A stretch of 64,000 bases of DNA from the NCBI RefSeq assembly GCF_900112775.1, contig NZ_FOYZ01000015.1:24948-88947 (forward strand), given 5' to 3'. Position numbers and translations under genes: made by a program. Below are positions 19,042-28,077 of this stretch, in pieces (positions within the stretch are counted from its first letter, which is position 1; each line of letters opens with the position of its first letter). The notes beneath the pieces were generated by a model that ran no database searches, was not told where the DNA came from, and was given only the letters and a program-made list of their open reading frames with translations. This DNA is from Anaeromicropila populeti. GTDB lineage: Bacteria > Bacillota > Clostridia > Lachnospirales > Lachnospiraceae.

Positions 19042-19818
19042 TTATAACACAGGTTTGGAACGGAACCAATAGGTATATAGATACTGAAAGCCAAGACCTT
19101 CATAAAGTTTTCTGGCAGTGTGGTTTCCTTCTACTACCTGTAGATAGGCGCGGCTGGCTCCGTGCCGCATTGCTTCCTGAATAATGCGGCTGCATATCAT
19201 ATTGCCCAGACTTCTCTTTCTATACTGGGCATCAACATAAATGGCATATAAGCCAATATGATCACGGTCTAGAATACCTAAACCAGAAGCAATCATTTTT
19301 TGGTTATCTTCAATACGCACTACAATAGTCTTTTTTGGTATTGCTTTAAACATAGCAGGAACAATTTTCCGATGAATTGGATCCATCGTTCCGTTTAAAT
19401 GAAAAAGATTATGAATCCAGTCATCCGTAATGATGTCAGTAACTTGAACTAATGTTTCTGCTTCGGTTTCTAATTTAGTATGTCCTAAATAAGGATGAAA
19501 GCAGGATAGAGGCATGGTCATAACCTCTGTAGTATGTTCTATTTTGTACTGTTGTTTATCTAAATAAGAATCAATTTCCGGATTGGTTAAGGGGCTAATT
19601 TTAAAAATACAAGGTGTTTTTTCGTTCCTATATTCATTTTCACAAAAAAGGACTTTATCTGATAAAGCTATTTTGGAAGGAGAAATAATATTTACACAGT
19701 TAGTCCTGTGAGTGTAGTTATGCGAAAAGCGAAGGAGCCATCCATCGTACATCTCCATTTTATGAGATGGCCATGCATTTAAAGAAAGCTCTTCAATTGT
19801 ATAAATATAATCATTCAT
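19042..19818 (-). CDS. GNAT-family N-acetyltransferase
   Basis: 258 residues from the ATG at 19818, preceded by GGGAGACC; a longer GTG start at 19854 has no ribosome site. The C-terminal half holds the acetyl-CoA fold: strand LYAIYVDAQYRKRSLGNMI with the pyrophosphate loop, and the family-typical VEGNHTARKLYEGLGF. The N-terminal half (AWPSHKMEMYDGWLLRF) is typical of a subgroup with a duplicated GNAT fold. Substrate unknown. Confidence 0.88.
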   Translation of the reverse strand: MNDYIYTIEELSLNAWPSHKMEMYDGWLLRFSHNYTHRTNCVNIISPSKIALSDKVLFCENEYRNEKTPCIFKISPLTNPEIDSYLDKQQYKIEHTTEVMTMPLSCFHPYLGHTKLETEAETLVQVTDIITDDWIHNLFHLNGTMDPIHRKIVPAMFKAIPKKTIVVRIEDNQKMIASGLGILDRDHIGLYAIYVDAQYRKRSLGNMICSRIIQEAMRHGASRAYLQVVEGNHTARKLYEGLGFQYLYTYWFRSKPVL

Positions 19819-19965
19819 GTTAAAGGTCTCCCATTTTTCAAGCGGAATATACACGCTATTGTATATATTGATTATATTTTATATGATTGACTTTTGCAAC
19901 GAAAAAGGATATTTTTGAAATAGAAACAATTTTAAAGAAATAGAAAACTGGAAAGGAAGAAAAAA

Positions 19966-20679
19966 ATGGCAGCATTTTTAGAAAATATAACGCCTTTTAT
20001 AGGAAACGGAACCGTTAATGAGAATGGAGAAGATTTAGAAACATTTTTAGATCATTATAATGCAGATAAATATAAGAAGCCAAGTGTAACAGCAGATATT
20101 CTGGTGTTTAGCTATTGTGGAACACTAACAAAGAAGCTGGATGGATTAAAACTGTTAATGATTAAGCGACGAAACCACCCTTGTATAGGCATGTGGGCGC
20201 TTCCAGGTGGATTTGCTAATATGCAGGAAGATCTTATAGAATCTGCCCGCAGGGAACTAGAAGAAGAAACAAGTCTTACCGATGTGCCTATGGAACAGCT
20301 TTTTACTTATGGTGAATATAAACGGGATCCAAGGGACAGAGTAGTTACAACAGCATATATTGCACTTATAGAGGAGGGAACTAAAAAGGCTCAGGCTGGT
20401 GATGATGCAGCAGAGGCGGTCTGGTGGGATGTATCGTTTCAGCTGAGGAAAGAAAGACAGTTTCAGGAAAAGGAAAGAGAAGTAAAAGAAGAGATATATC
20501 AGATTATATTAACCGATCAAAATACAATGGAATGTATTTCGGCAGTGGTAGCAAAATATGAAAACACCAGTGGGGTGTTAAAAAATACTAGATTTCAGAT
20601 GATTGAGACGAATGGAATAGCATTTGATCATCCTAGGTTTATTGTACAGGGGCTTTTGTATTTGCTAGAAAGAATTTAA
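19966..20679 (+). CDS. NUDIX hydrolase
   Basis: 237 residues. The NUDIX box (GGF at about 83, then ESARRELEEET) is complete with the REL-EE metal-binding residues. Upstream, LLMIKRRNHPCIGMWALPGG matches the ADP-ribose pyrophosphatase/NrtR-like branch. The C-terminal 70 residues could be a small helical domain rather than the winged helix of NrtR. It probably cleaves a nucleoside diphosphate derivative. ATG start with GGAAAGGAAG upstream. Confidence 0.88.
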   Translation: MAAFLENITPFIGNGTVNENGEDLETFLDHYNADKYKKPSVTADILVFSYCGTLTKKLDGLKLLMIKRRNHPCIGMWALPGGFANMQEDLIESARRELEEETSLTDVPMEQLFTYGEYKRDPRDRVVTTAYIALIEEGTKKAQAGDDAAEAVWWDVSFQLRKERQFQEKEREVKEEIYQIILTDQNTMECISAVVAKYENTSGVLKNTRFQMIETNGIAFDHPRFIVQGLLYLLERI

Positions 20680-20687
20680 CAATAATA

Positions 20688-20737
20688 AAGAGGTTGAATT
20701 GCTGCACCTATAGTAAGGTGCGGCAGTTCAACCTCTT
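20688..20737. terminator. Long bidirectional terminator
   Basis: AAGAGGTTGAA-TTGC-TGCACC pairs with GGTGC-GGCA-GTTCAACCTCTT across an 8-base loop, giving about 20 paired positions. It sits between the convergent NUDIX gene and glgB. Confidence 0.88.
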
Positions 20738-20744
20738 AAAAAGT

Positions 20745-22985
20745 TTATCTTTTCTTTTTCTTTCCTGAATGGTAATGATAATGAAATACAACAATAGAAA
20801 GAGGTGGGAGTGTAAAGGTAATGGAATAAGTTTTTCCATTACAGCTTTTTTTGACAGCATGAACAGAGCCACCAATAATTTTTCCTTGACCACCAAATTC
20901 CAACGCATCAGAATTTAATACTTCTGTATAATTGCCAGGACAAGGGACACCTACAGTAAACTCCGTTTTTTCAACAGGTGTAAAGTTACAAACAAACAAA
21001 AGCTGATCCTTTGATGAATTTCCGCGGCGAATAAAGGAAATAATACTGCTTTGGGCATCACTACAATCAATCCATTCAAAACCAATTTGTTCTGCGTCAT
21101 TTGCATAAAAAGCAGAGTTTTTAAGATAAAGCTTATTTAATGTTTTAACATAGTGCTGCATCTGTTGGTGCTTTTCCTCCTGAAGCAGATACCAGTCTAA
21201 AGAACGAGCCTCGCTCCACTCCCGAAGCTGTGCAAATTCCTGTCCCATAAACAATAGTTTTTTACCAGGATGACCATACATAAAGCCATAAGCGGTACGT
21301 AAATTTGCAAACTTATCAAAATCCTCTCCTGGCATTTTATTTAGCAAAGTACATTTACCATGAACCACCTCATCATGGGACAATACCTGTATAAAATTTT
21401 CGCTGTAAGCATACATAAGACTAAAGGTCAGACGGTTGTGATTAAACTGTCTGAAATAAGGATCTAGTTTCATGTATTCCAGAAAATCATTCATCCAACC
21501 CATATTCCACTTAAAGTGAAAACCTAATCCTTTCATGTCTACTGGAGCAGTAACGCCAGCCCAGGCAGTAGACTCTTCCGCAATCACCAGAACGCCAGGA
21601 TAATCTTTCTCAACTACTTCATTAATATGCTGCATTAATAGAATGGCATCATAATTTTCACGTCCACCATTTTCATTTGGAAGCCACTCACCATCTTGCT
21701 TACCATAATCCAGATAAAGCATGGAGGCAACAGCATCCACACGAATGCCATCGATATGGTATTGTTTAATCCAGAATAAAACATTTGCAAGTAAGAAGTT
21801 TTCCACTTCCTTTTTCCCATAATTAAAGATATATGTTCCCCAATGTGGATGTTCTCCCCGTCGGCTGTCTGGATGCTCAAATAGTGCTTCACCATCAAAT
21901 CGAGCTAAGCCATGGGCATCTTTAGGAAAATGTGCAGGCACCCAGTCTAATATTATGGAAATACCTTTTTGATGCATGTAATCAATAAAGTACATAAAAT
22001 CCTGAGGAGTTCCATATCTTCTTGTTGGAGCATAGTAGCCAGTAACCTGATATCCCCAGGAACCGTCAAAAGGATATTCTGCAATCCCCATTAATTCAAT
22101 GTGGGTATATCCCATATCTACAACGTAATCAGCCAGTTCATGTGCCAGTTCTCTATAGTTGTAAAATCCGTTATCATCATTATCATTATGTTTTTTCCAT
22201 GATCCAAGATGAACTTCATAAATATTTATTGGTTCCTTTAAATAATCAACACGGGCTTTTTGAGTCCGTTGTTTCATCCAAGAATCATCCTGCCAGTAGT
22301 AATTTGTAATATCTGCAACTACAGAAGCATTATTAGGCCTTAATTCACTGCAATTTGCATAGGGATCGGATTTGTGCAGGACTTCGCCTGAGCGGGTCAC
22401 TACCTGGTATTTATAAATTGCACCTGGCTGTACCCGTGGAATAAATAATTCATAAATGCCGGATGAACTGATGAGATTCATTGGATGAAGCCGTCCGTCC
22501 CACATATTAAAGTCACCAATAACGCTTACACTTCTGGCATGTGGAGCCCAGACAGCAAAGGAAACTCCTTCAACGCTATTTCTGACTACAGGATGTGCGC
22601 CCAGCTTATTATATATTTCATAATGTTTGCCTTCACCAAAAAGATGTAAATCAAGCTCACCGATTTCAGATGAAAAGCTATAAGGATCTTCCGTTATTAC
22701 AATGTCATTTACTCCATATTCAATTTCAAGCAGATAATTTTCAAAAGGAAGCTCTTCAAAAAACGCTCCAAATGTGCCAGCATCATCAATTGGTTTTAGA
22801 TAATATCTAGAACATCCAGAAACATCAGTTGCTTTAACAGATTTTGCATATGGGCGGTAAACAACAAGTACATATCCACCGGATATTTTATGAAGTCCTA
22901 GAAGTTTCTTAGGACAATTGTTAATTCCTTTTTGTAATTCTTCATACTGATCTTTATTAATAAAATCCATTAGCCTTTGATCCAT
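20745..22985 (-). CDS. glgB: 1,4-alpha-glucan branching enzyme
   Basis: 746 residues. An N-terminal CBM48 pair (about 20-240) precedes a GH13 barrel. Catalytic residues: nucleophile in GIRVDAVASMLY, acid in VIAEESTAW, and the third Asp in VLSHDEVVHGK. It forms alpha-1,6 branches in glycogen. ATG start with GGGAGG upstream. It overlaps the upstream amylase gene by 16 bases, so the two are one operon. No glgC, glgA or glgP is in this window; malQ lies at 40 kb. Confidence 0.96.
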   Translation of the reverse strand: MDQRLMDFINKDQYEELQKGINNCPKKLLGLHKISGGYVLVVYRPYAKSVKATDVSGCSRYYLKPIDDAGTFGAFFEELPFENYLLEIEYGVNDIVITEDPYSFSSEIGELDLHLFGEGKHYEIYNKLGAHPVVRNSVEGVSFAVWAPHARSVSVIGDFNMWDGRLHPMNLISSSGIYELFIPRVQPGAIYKYQVVTRSGEVLHKSDPYANCSELRPNNASVVADITNYYWQDDSWMKQRTQKARVDYLKEPINIYEVHLGSWKKHNDNDDNGFYNYRELAHELADYVVDMGYTHIELMGIAEYPFDGSWGYQVTGYYAPTRRYGTPQDFMYFIDYMHQKGISIILDWVPAHFPKDAHGLARFDGEALFEHPDSRRGEHPHWGTYIFNYGKKEVENFLLANVLFWIKQYHIDGIRVDAVASMLYLDYGKQDGEWLPNENGGRENYDAILLMQHINEVVEKDYPGVLVIAEESTAWAGVTAPVDMKGLGFHFKWNMGWMNDFLEYMKLDPYFRQFNHNRLTFSLMYAYSENFIQVLSHDEVVHGKCTLLNKMPGEDFDKFANLRTAYGFMYGHPGKKLLFMGQEFAQLREWSEARSLDWYLLQEEKHQQMQHYVKTLNKLYLKNSAFYANDAEQIGFEWIDCSDAQSSIISFIRRGNSSKDQLLFVCNFTPVEKTEFTVGVPCPGNYTEVLNSDALEFGGQGKIIGGSVHAVKKSCNGKTYSITFTLPPLSIVVFHYHYHSGKKKKR

Positions 22986-24316
22986 AATAACCTCCCACTA
23001 TTAGCCTTAAGTTCTATAATGGCATTATCATTTTCGCATAAAATCTGTTGGTTTGTAAATAAATCTACTACGTTACTGCCATGTCCTTTTAACGGTACTA
23101 CAATACGAGCAGGAGAATCATCATTATTTACGGCTGTAATACATCCTCCCGTTTGGGTAAACCGGCCAAAAGCATATTGACGATTGGTCAGCAAAAGCTC
23201 AATATATTGCCCATAGGTAAGTGAATCATGTTCTGCCTTTGCCGTGCTTAGTTTACGGATTAAACCAAGCAAGAAATCGTCATTTATTTCTTCTGTTAAT
23301 GACTTTAAATCGAGAGCTGGCCTTAGTGGATCATCAGAACCATTTATTTTTCTGCCTTCCAAAGCAAATTCAGAACCATAGTAAAGTGATGGAATGCCAG
23401 GTAAAGTATAAAGCAGATAATAAATAGGAATCAAGTGAGCTTTGTTTGTGACTTTTGATGCAATCCGGTCAACATCATGGTTATCTACAAAAGTATACAG
23501 ACTACTCGCATGACCCTGAAGCTGGTCGTTTAATCTCTTTACCGTATGAGCAATTTCAAAATAATTGTGGTCATTGTGACCAGAATAGAGAGCCTTATGT
23601 AAATGATAATTGGTTACGGAATGAAAAATATCAGGGTTTACCCAGCGGCAGTACTCACCATGTATTACTTCACCCATTAACCAAAATTCAGGCTTTACTT
23701 CATTGGAAACGCGGCGCAGTGCTTTCATAAATTCAAAATCCAAAACATCTGCGGCATCTAGCCGGATACCGTCAATGTCGAATTCTGATACCCAGAACCG
23801 GATGACATCACAAATGTAAGAAATAACCTCTGGGTTATGCTGGTTCAACTTTACAAGCAAATTATGTCCCCCCCAGTTTTCATAGGAAAATCCATCATTG
23901 TATTCTGTGTTGCCCCAAAAATTAATGTTTTTATACCAGCTTGTGTAGGGGGAGGATTCTCTATGCTGCTTAATATCCTGAAAAGCAAAAAATCCACGTC
24001 CTGTGTGGTTAAATACACCATCTAAAATGACTCTTATATCAGCAGAATGACAAGCCTCTATAAAATGTTTTAATGTATTATTAGTACCAAGTCGCTTGTC
24101 CACCGTTTTGTAATCAGAAGTGTCATATCCGTGGGTTGCAGATTCAAAAACCGGGCCTAAGTAAATGGCAGTACATCCCAATTCCTTAATATGAGGAATC
24201 CAATCCTCTAAAAGCTGTAATCGTTCACAAAGCTGGGCACCTTCGTTTTGTTTCGGTGCATTTAACAGACCTAGTGGATAAATGTGATAAAAGACTGCTT
24301 TTTCATACCATGCCAT
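22970..24316 (-). CDS. GH13 alpha-amylase family enzyme (maltodextrin-active)
   Basis: 448 residues from the ATG at 24316 (AAGGAGATATTTT upstream). The GH13 regions are DGVFNHTG, GIRLDAADV (nucleophile Asp), LMGEVIHGEY (acid/base Glu) and FVDNHDVDRI (third Asp). No signal peptide, so it is cytosolic; the size and motifs fit a neopullulanase/cyclomaltodextrinase or maltodextrin glucosidase type. It lies between a TetR regulator and glgB on the same strand. Confidence 0.9.
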   Translation of the reverse strand: MAWYEKAVFYHIYPLGLLNAPKQNEGAQLCERLQLLEDWIPHIKELGCTAIYLGPVFESATHGYDTSDYKTVDKRLGTNNTLKHFIEACHSADIRVILDGVFNHTGRGFFAFQDIKQHRESSPYTSWYKNINFWGNTEYNDGFSYENWGGHNLLVKLNQHNPEVISYICDVIRFWVSEFDIDGIRLDAADVLDFEFMKALRRVSNEVKPEFWLMGEVIHGEYCRWVNPDIFHSVTNYHLHKALYSGHNDHNYFEIAHTVKRLNDQLQGHASSLYTFVDNHDVDRIASKVTNKAHLIPIYYLLYTLPGIPSLYYGSEFALEGRKINGSDDPLRPALDLKSLTEEINDDFLLGLIRKLSTAKAEHDSLTYGQYIELLLTNRQYAFGRFTQTGGCITAVNNDDSPARIVVPLKGHGSNVVDLFTNQQILCENDNAIIELKANSGRLLWIKG

Positions 24317-24355
24317 AAAAATATCTCCTTCCTTATCGTTGCACTTCATAAATAA

Positions 24356-24934
24356 TTATGAAAATATACCATGCATAAACTGGTGAACTAGTGAATATGC
24401 AACTTGTTCTTGTGTAATTGCTTTATTCAAATTATTTTTTTCAATCAGGACAGTAATGTATAGGTTAATAATACCTAAAAATCCCATAGCAAACTGCTCC
24501 TGTCTTCCGCGCATATTCCCCAGTTGTGGAGTAAAACGCTCAAAAACCCCGCTTAAAAGCTGGAATTGTTCTGTTAAATAAGGGTGTATTGCTTTATGGG
24601 ATTCATTTTCTTTTGCGGAATAAAATAATGCCAACATAAAAAAGAAGAACTCTTTTTCTTCTGTGGCAGTCGATAAATAGATTTTTGTGATTTCACATAA
24701 CGAAACCGTCAAGTCGGCTGAATACAACGATGAATTGCGGATACGGTCGTTAAATGGTCTACATTTATATTCTAAAATGCTCTCAAGCAGTCCATATTTA
24801 CTTTTAAAATAATAGTACAGGGTAGGTTTTGTAATGCCTGCGTGGTTCACAATTTCCTGTATGCTAACTGCATCATATCCACGCTGATAAAAAAGCTGCA
24901 AGGCACATTCTAAAATTTTTTCTCTGTTATCCAT
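24356..24934 (-). CDS. TetR/AcrR-family transcriptional regulator
   Basis: 192 residues from ATG 24934. The N-terminal HTH spans about residues 5-50 (REKILECALQLFYQRGYDAVSIQEI, TKPTLYYYFKSKYGLL). The rest is the variable helical ligand-binding domain. It is the first gene of the minus-strand operon with the amylase and glgB. A palindrome overlapping its own promoter suggests autoregulation and control of the whole operon. The ligand may be a maltodextrin-linked signal, but that is inferred only from context. Confidence 0.9.
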   Translation of the reverse strand: MDNREKILECALQLFYQRGYDAVSIQEIVNHAGITKPTLYYYFKSKYGLLESILEYKCRPFNDRIRNSSLYSADLTVSLCEITKIYLSTATEEKEFFFFMLALFYSAKENESHKAIHPYLTEQFQLLSGVFERFTPQLGNMRGRQEQFAMGFLGIINLYITVLIEKNNLNKAITQEQVAYSLVHQFMHGIFS

Positions 24935-24978
24935 AAGTTTTAATACCTTTCGTATTACTATATTCAGGTACATGATCG

Positions 24979-25007
24979 AGTATACCAATCGGTATATAAA
25001 ATGTCAA
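24979..25007 (-). promoter_or_regulatory. tetR promoter with overlapping palindromic operator
   Basis: On the minus strand TTGACA (25002-25007), a 17-base spacer and TATACT (24979-24984). The palindrome TATACC-GATT-GGTATA (24981-24996) covers the -10 and half of the spacer, the expected place for a TetR-type operator. Confidence 0.75.
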
Positions 25008-25047
25008 GAAAAAGGAGTGACACTTTGACTTAAATAGTAAAAAAGTA

Positions 25048-25076
25048 TTGAGAAATAAATTAAGGAGTAGTACTAT
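25048..25076 (+). promoter_or_regulatory. Promoter candidate cut off from its gene by an IS element
   Basis: TTGAGA (25048-25053), 17-base spacer, TACTAT (25071-25076), reading rightward. The IS begins at 25094, about 10 bases past the expected transcription start. Confidence 0.45.
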
Positions 25077-25093
25077 AAAAATAAAATATTAAG

Positions 25094-25109
25094 CCTGAAT
25101 TATTCATAG
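25094..25109 (+). repeat. Left terminal inverted repeat of the IS
   Basis: CCTGAATTATTCATAG, matching the reverse complement of the right end at 15 of 16 positions. Confidence 0.9.
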
Positions 25110-25253
25110 TGCTATAAAAAATTAATCTACGCACCAACTTTATATTTGAAGCTCAATTATGGTGGAAATTATTAATACTGTGCCTAAAAAAGGGTATAAA
25201 ATCCCTGTGATAATCAAAATCACCATTTTAAAACTGTCAATGTACAGTATTTT

Positions 25254-26573
25254 TTATTCTAGCTTTGGTAGTAGCTTTATGTTCTTCAAGGTTTCGATAA
25301 ATGCTTCCTTATAAGGGCAACTGCTACAAAGCTTGAATGTAATATATCGGGCTGAATGCACCATTTTAGCAGCGATTTTCAATAACTTCAAACGGACCGT
25401 ATCTATCTGAAGCTTTCTCATAGACTTAGGAAGCACGAGACGACGAAACCAGTTGAAAATGTTATAAACCAATACCGAAATCTGCATTCTGTTAGAATTA
25501 ATAGCCATGCTGCGACTAGACATAGTACCCATATCAACCCCGTTTTTGGATTCCTTGATGAAGTTTTCCATCCTACCACGATTACAGTAAAACAGGATGA
25601 TTTCTGATGGTTTCATGTCCATGTTTGTTACAATAAAGGTATGCATATATACAAGCTGTCCAGCTGGTTTTTCAACCTTTACGACAATTCTTCTTGTTTG
25701 TCCCCAGCTTAACGCAGCATAACGAAACTCTCCATAGACAACGGCATAATCTACCTTGTTGTCAGCAGTTATCTCATCAAGTTCTCTTTCAAGAGATTCT
25801 GACAGTTTTGCTAGAGTATCATTTGCTATTAGACGTATTGCATAGGAAGTACCATTGGTTTCAAGCAGTTCAAATAAATCTGGATCTGCAAATCCACTGT
25901 CCCCTCGCAGATATAGCGCCACATCAGGATAATCCTCTTGGTATTCCATCAGTAACGGTTTTAGGAATGAACAGCAATCCGTTGAAGTGTAGACATTTCC
26001 TGGTCTGAGAATAGCTTTCAATAAATCACCTGTCAGTCCATCATAGCAGAGCAAAGGATGATATCCATTATTAGAATAATGGTAATTAAATCCCTCACCT
26101 TCCTGTTTGCCAAAAGTATTAAACAGGGTAGAGTCTATATCTAATAGAACCATTTCTGGTTTACGAATGAAATAGATTCTTTTCCGGAGAAGATATAAAA
26201 TCCAATCCAACTGCATTAGAGTAATATCATCCATTCGATTAAAAAAACGAGACATAGTCGGTTGAGATGCTAAAGAATCTTTATCAAACAGATTTGTAAA
26301 AATGGGGTCAATAGTCAGCTCATCAGAATCATCATCAGCAAAGTAGCCTGCTAACTGTTGATATATTTTTTGTAACAAGTTTTCGTTATCCTTGTGGATG
26401 CGGATAGTTTTATCATTGGTCTGAAAATTCTGTTCAATCAGCTTGTCAAGACCGATTTTGCAGATAAACTCTTTCAGTAAGAGCAGACCTGCATCGGAGG
26501 ATAAATCACCTCCATCAAAATTTATTTTAATCTTACTATTGCTTTCAGAACGAAGTTCACTTAAACTATACAT
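25254..26573 (-). CDS. IS1380-family transposase
   Basis: 439 residues from the ATG at 26573 (AAAGGAGAAACTCTTT upstream); the frame is open 14 codons further. DDE-type residues fit MVLLDIDSTLF (Asp), LRGDSGFADPD (Asp) and the C-terminal RGRMENFIKESKNG (Glu). SDAGLLLLKEF near the N-terminus is family-typical. No internal stop, so the element may be active. Confidence 0.93.
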   Translation of the reverse strand: MYSLSELRSESNSKIKINFDGGDLSSDAGLLLLKEFICKIGLDKLIEQNFQTNDKTIRIHKDNENLLQKIYQQLAGYFADDDSDELTIDPIFTNLFDKDSLASQPTMSRFFNRMDDITLMQLDWILYLLRKRIYFIRKPEMVLLDIDSTLFNTFGKQEGEGFNYHYSNNGYHPLLCYDGLTGDLLKAILRPGNVYTSTDCCSFLKPLLMEYQEDYPDVALYLRGDSGFADPDLFELLETNGTSYAIRLIANDTLAKLSESLERELDEITADNKVDYAVVYGEFRYAALSWGQTRRIVVKVEKPAGQLVYMHTFIVTNMDMKPSEIILFYCNRGRMENFIKESKNGVDMGTMSSRSMAINSNRMQISVLVYNIFNWFRRLVLPKSMRKLQIDTVRLKLLKIAAKMVHSARYITFKLCSSCPYKEAFIETLKNIKLLPKLE

Positions 26574-26728
26574 AAAGAGTTTCTCCTTTGTAATATGGTG
26601 TTGTGGTGACTTCATTTTAACAAAAAAGGAACTCTTTTTCTATTGTTTTGGTTTCACTTTTTAAGTGAAAGTAATAAGAAGATGAAAATACAGTAATTAT
26701 ACGGTGCGAAGCACCGATAGATGAATTA

Positions 26729-26744
26729 CCATGAATAATTCAGG
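26729..26744 (-). repeat. Right terminal inverted repeat of the IS
   Basis: Read on the minus strand it is CCTGAATTATTCATGG. The TTAAG after it repeats the bases just before the left end. Confidence 0.9.
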
Positions 26745-26777
26745 TTAAGTTCTACAGATTATTTTTATTGTTTTTTT

Positions 26778-27077
26778 ATGAATAATTTTGTTGATATAAA
26801 AAGATATAATACTTTTATACAGGAAATTGAATTAAGTTATGACAAGATACAGCCATTGCTTTTAGCTGAAATGTTAGATAATTACAATTATTCCGAAGGG
26901 CCTGATAAGTATATATATGGAAATGGAACACAGTCTATGCTGGACATGTATAAGGAAATAATTTATAGAAATGCCTGTATGTTGATGGTTCAGTATTTAA
27001 AAGATGAATATACATTTCCTTTTCGTTTTTTTGACACAGCTTGTGCATATTTAATTTCTAGCTTCAATAAGAAATAA
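26778..27077 (+). CDS. Small hypothetical protein just right of the IS
   Basis: 99 residues, mixed-charge, with no known motif. It starts at ATG 26778 without a clear ribosome site and overlaps the minus-strand HAAS-type gene tail-to-tail by 88 bases. The IS inserted 30 bases upstream separates it from a promoter-like sequence at 25048. It may be real but silenced, or a spurious frame. Confidence 0.35.
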   Translation: MNNFVDIKRYNTFIQEIELSYDKIQPLLLAEMLDNYNYSEGPDKYIYGNGTQSMLDMYKEIIYRNACMLMVQYLKDEYTFPFRFFDTACAYLISSFNKK

Positions 27078-27565
27078 CCAATTAAAAATAATAATACACC
27101 TAAAAAAATAGATGTTGGAAAAACCAAAAGAGGATGCAAAGAATATGCACCAACTTCTATTTTAATATATGGGATGTCAAATCCAAGCAAGAATCCAATG
27201 CTTTTAATTGCACCCATAATGACAGACATAACACTACATATTAATAATGAAAATGATAAAATACTTAAAATGGGGTGAACAAATACATTAGTCATTCCAA
27301 TTAAAATATATAATGAAAATAGCTTTCTAATTTTTTCTATTCCAAATGAGTTTGACTTACTTACAGACTTTTCTAAGAATTCCAGTGCTAGTTGCTTTGG
27401 AGGTGTCAGCTGTCTCAAAACCTCATCTGCTGAGATGCCTTCATTTTTTTGTAAATCTTCTATATAGCTTTCTAATTCCTTTATTATGTCAGTGCGTTCT
27501 GCTTTTGGAATATGTTTTAAATATTTATCAACAGATGAAATGTAGTGGTCTATATCTTGGTTCAT
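26990..27565 (-). CDS. HAAS-type (DUF1700-like) membrane protein, PadR partner
   Basis: 191 residues. An N-terminal helical HAAS region (about 1-65: YISSVDKYLKHIPKAERTDIIKELESYIEDL) is followed by about four membrane helices (about 80-175). Such proteins are commonly encoded right after PadR regulators and are thought to be anti-sigma or signalling membrane partners. Here the start overlaps the PadR stop by 4 bases, so the two are translationally coupled. Confidence 0.8.
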   Translation of the reverse strand: MNQDIDHYISSVDKYLKHIPKAERTDIIKELESYIEDLQKNEGISADEVLRQLTPPKQLALEFLEKSVSKSNSFGIEKIRKLFSLYILIGMTNVFVHPILSILSFSLLICSVMSVIMGAIKSIGFLLGFDIPYIKIEVGAYSLHPLLVFPTSIFLGVLLFLIGYFLLKLEIKYAQAVSKKRKGNVYSSFKY

Positions 27566-27912
27566 GTGTTATCTCCCTTCAAACTTTTTATTAATTGAAC
27601 TAAATCCTCCCATTCCAATGTCATTAGTGCTAAATAATCCTTTCCTTTTTGAGTTATTGAATAGTATTTTCTGGAAGGTACACCTTGTACGGTATCTTGC
27701 CAGAAGGAGTCCAAATATTCATCTTTTAACATTCTTCTTAATAAAGGATAAATGGTACTTTCTTTCGTGGTGATACAGGACCATTTATTAAGCTCCATTA
27801 ATATCTCATATCCGTACCAGTCCCTCTTATTCACTAGTAGTAAAATGCAGTATTCCAAAGTTCCTCTTTTTAATTGTGTTTTCCATTCTTCTATTTTACA
27901 ATTATTTTCCAT
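27562..27912 (-). CDS. PadR-family transcriptional regulator
   Basis: 116 residues from the ATG at 27912. The winged helix has the PadR signature: LKRGTLEYCILLLV, YGYEILMELNKW, ESTIYPLLRRM and SRKYYSITQKGKDYL. It probably represses its own operon with the HAAS membrane protein. No Shine-Dalgarno sequence precedes the ATG, and the predicted promoter would start the transcript at or next to it. Confidence 0.87.
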   Translation of the reverse strand: MENNCKIEEWKTQLKRGTLEYCILLLVNKRDWYGYEILMELNKWSCITTKESTIYPLLRRMLKDEYLDSFWQDTVQGVPSRKYYSITQKGKDYLALMTLEWEDLVQLIKSLKGDNT

Positions 27913-27918
27913 ACATAC

Positions 27919-27947
27919 ATCGTAACACATAGTATATCGTTTGTCAA
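27919..27947 (-). promoter_or_regulatory. padR promoter, predicted leaderless transcript
   Basis: On the minus strand TTGACA (27942-27947), 17-base spacer, TACGAT (27919-27924). A start 6-7 bases past the -10 falls on the ATG at 27912. Confidence 0.5.
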
Positions 27948-27983
27948 TATATTGTTTATGACGCCACAACAAATATATTGCAC

Positions 27984-27996
27984 ACAATTAAATTGT
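27984..27996. promoter_or_regulatory. OhrR operator upstream of glutathione peroxidase genes
   Basis: ACAATT-A-AATTGT is a perfect inverted repeat with one central base. It equals the half of the tandem Bacillus subtilis OhrR operator that I recall (ACAATTAAATTGT). It lies 4 bases before the -35 of the gpx promoter, and an OhrR homologue is encoded just after the two gpx genes. Confidence 0.75.
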
Positions 27997-28000
27997 ATAA

Positions 28001-28029
28001 CTGACAATGCGATTTAATTGTGTTAAAAT
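28001..28029 (+). promoter_or_regulatory. Promoter of the gpx pair
   Basis: CTGACA (28001-28006), 17-base spacer, TAAAAT (28024-28029), 48 bases before the first gpx start. Confidence 0.6.
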
Positions 28030-28077
28030 AAATTGCATAAAACCAAATGTGAATATTAAATAAAGGAGAAGTGCAAA

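Larger units (their letters stand above)
25094..26744 (-). mobile_element. IS1380-family insertion sequence, apparently intact
   Basis: A 1,651-bp element with imperfect terminal inverted repeats (15 of 16 match), one full transposase gene on the minus strand, and a TTAAG direct repeat at 25089-25093 and 26745-26749. A compact hairpin GGTGC-GAA-GCACC lies inside the right end (26703-26715). Length, ends and gene fit the IS1380 family. Confidence 0.92.
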
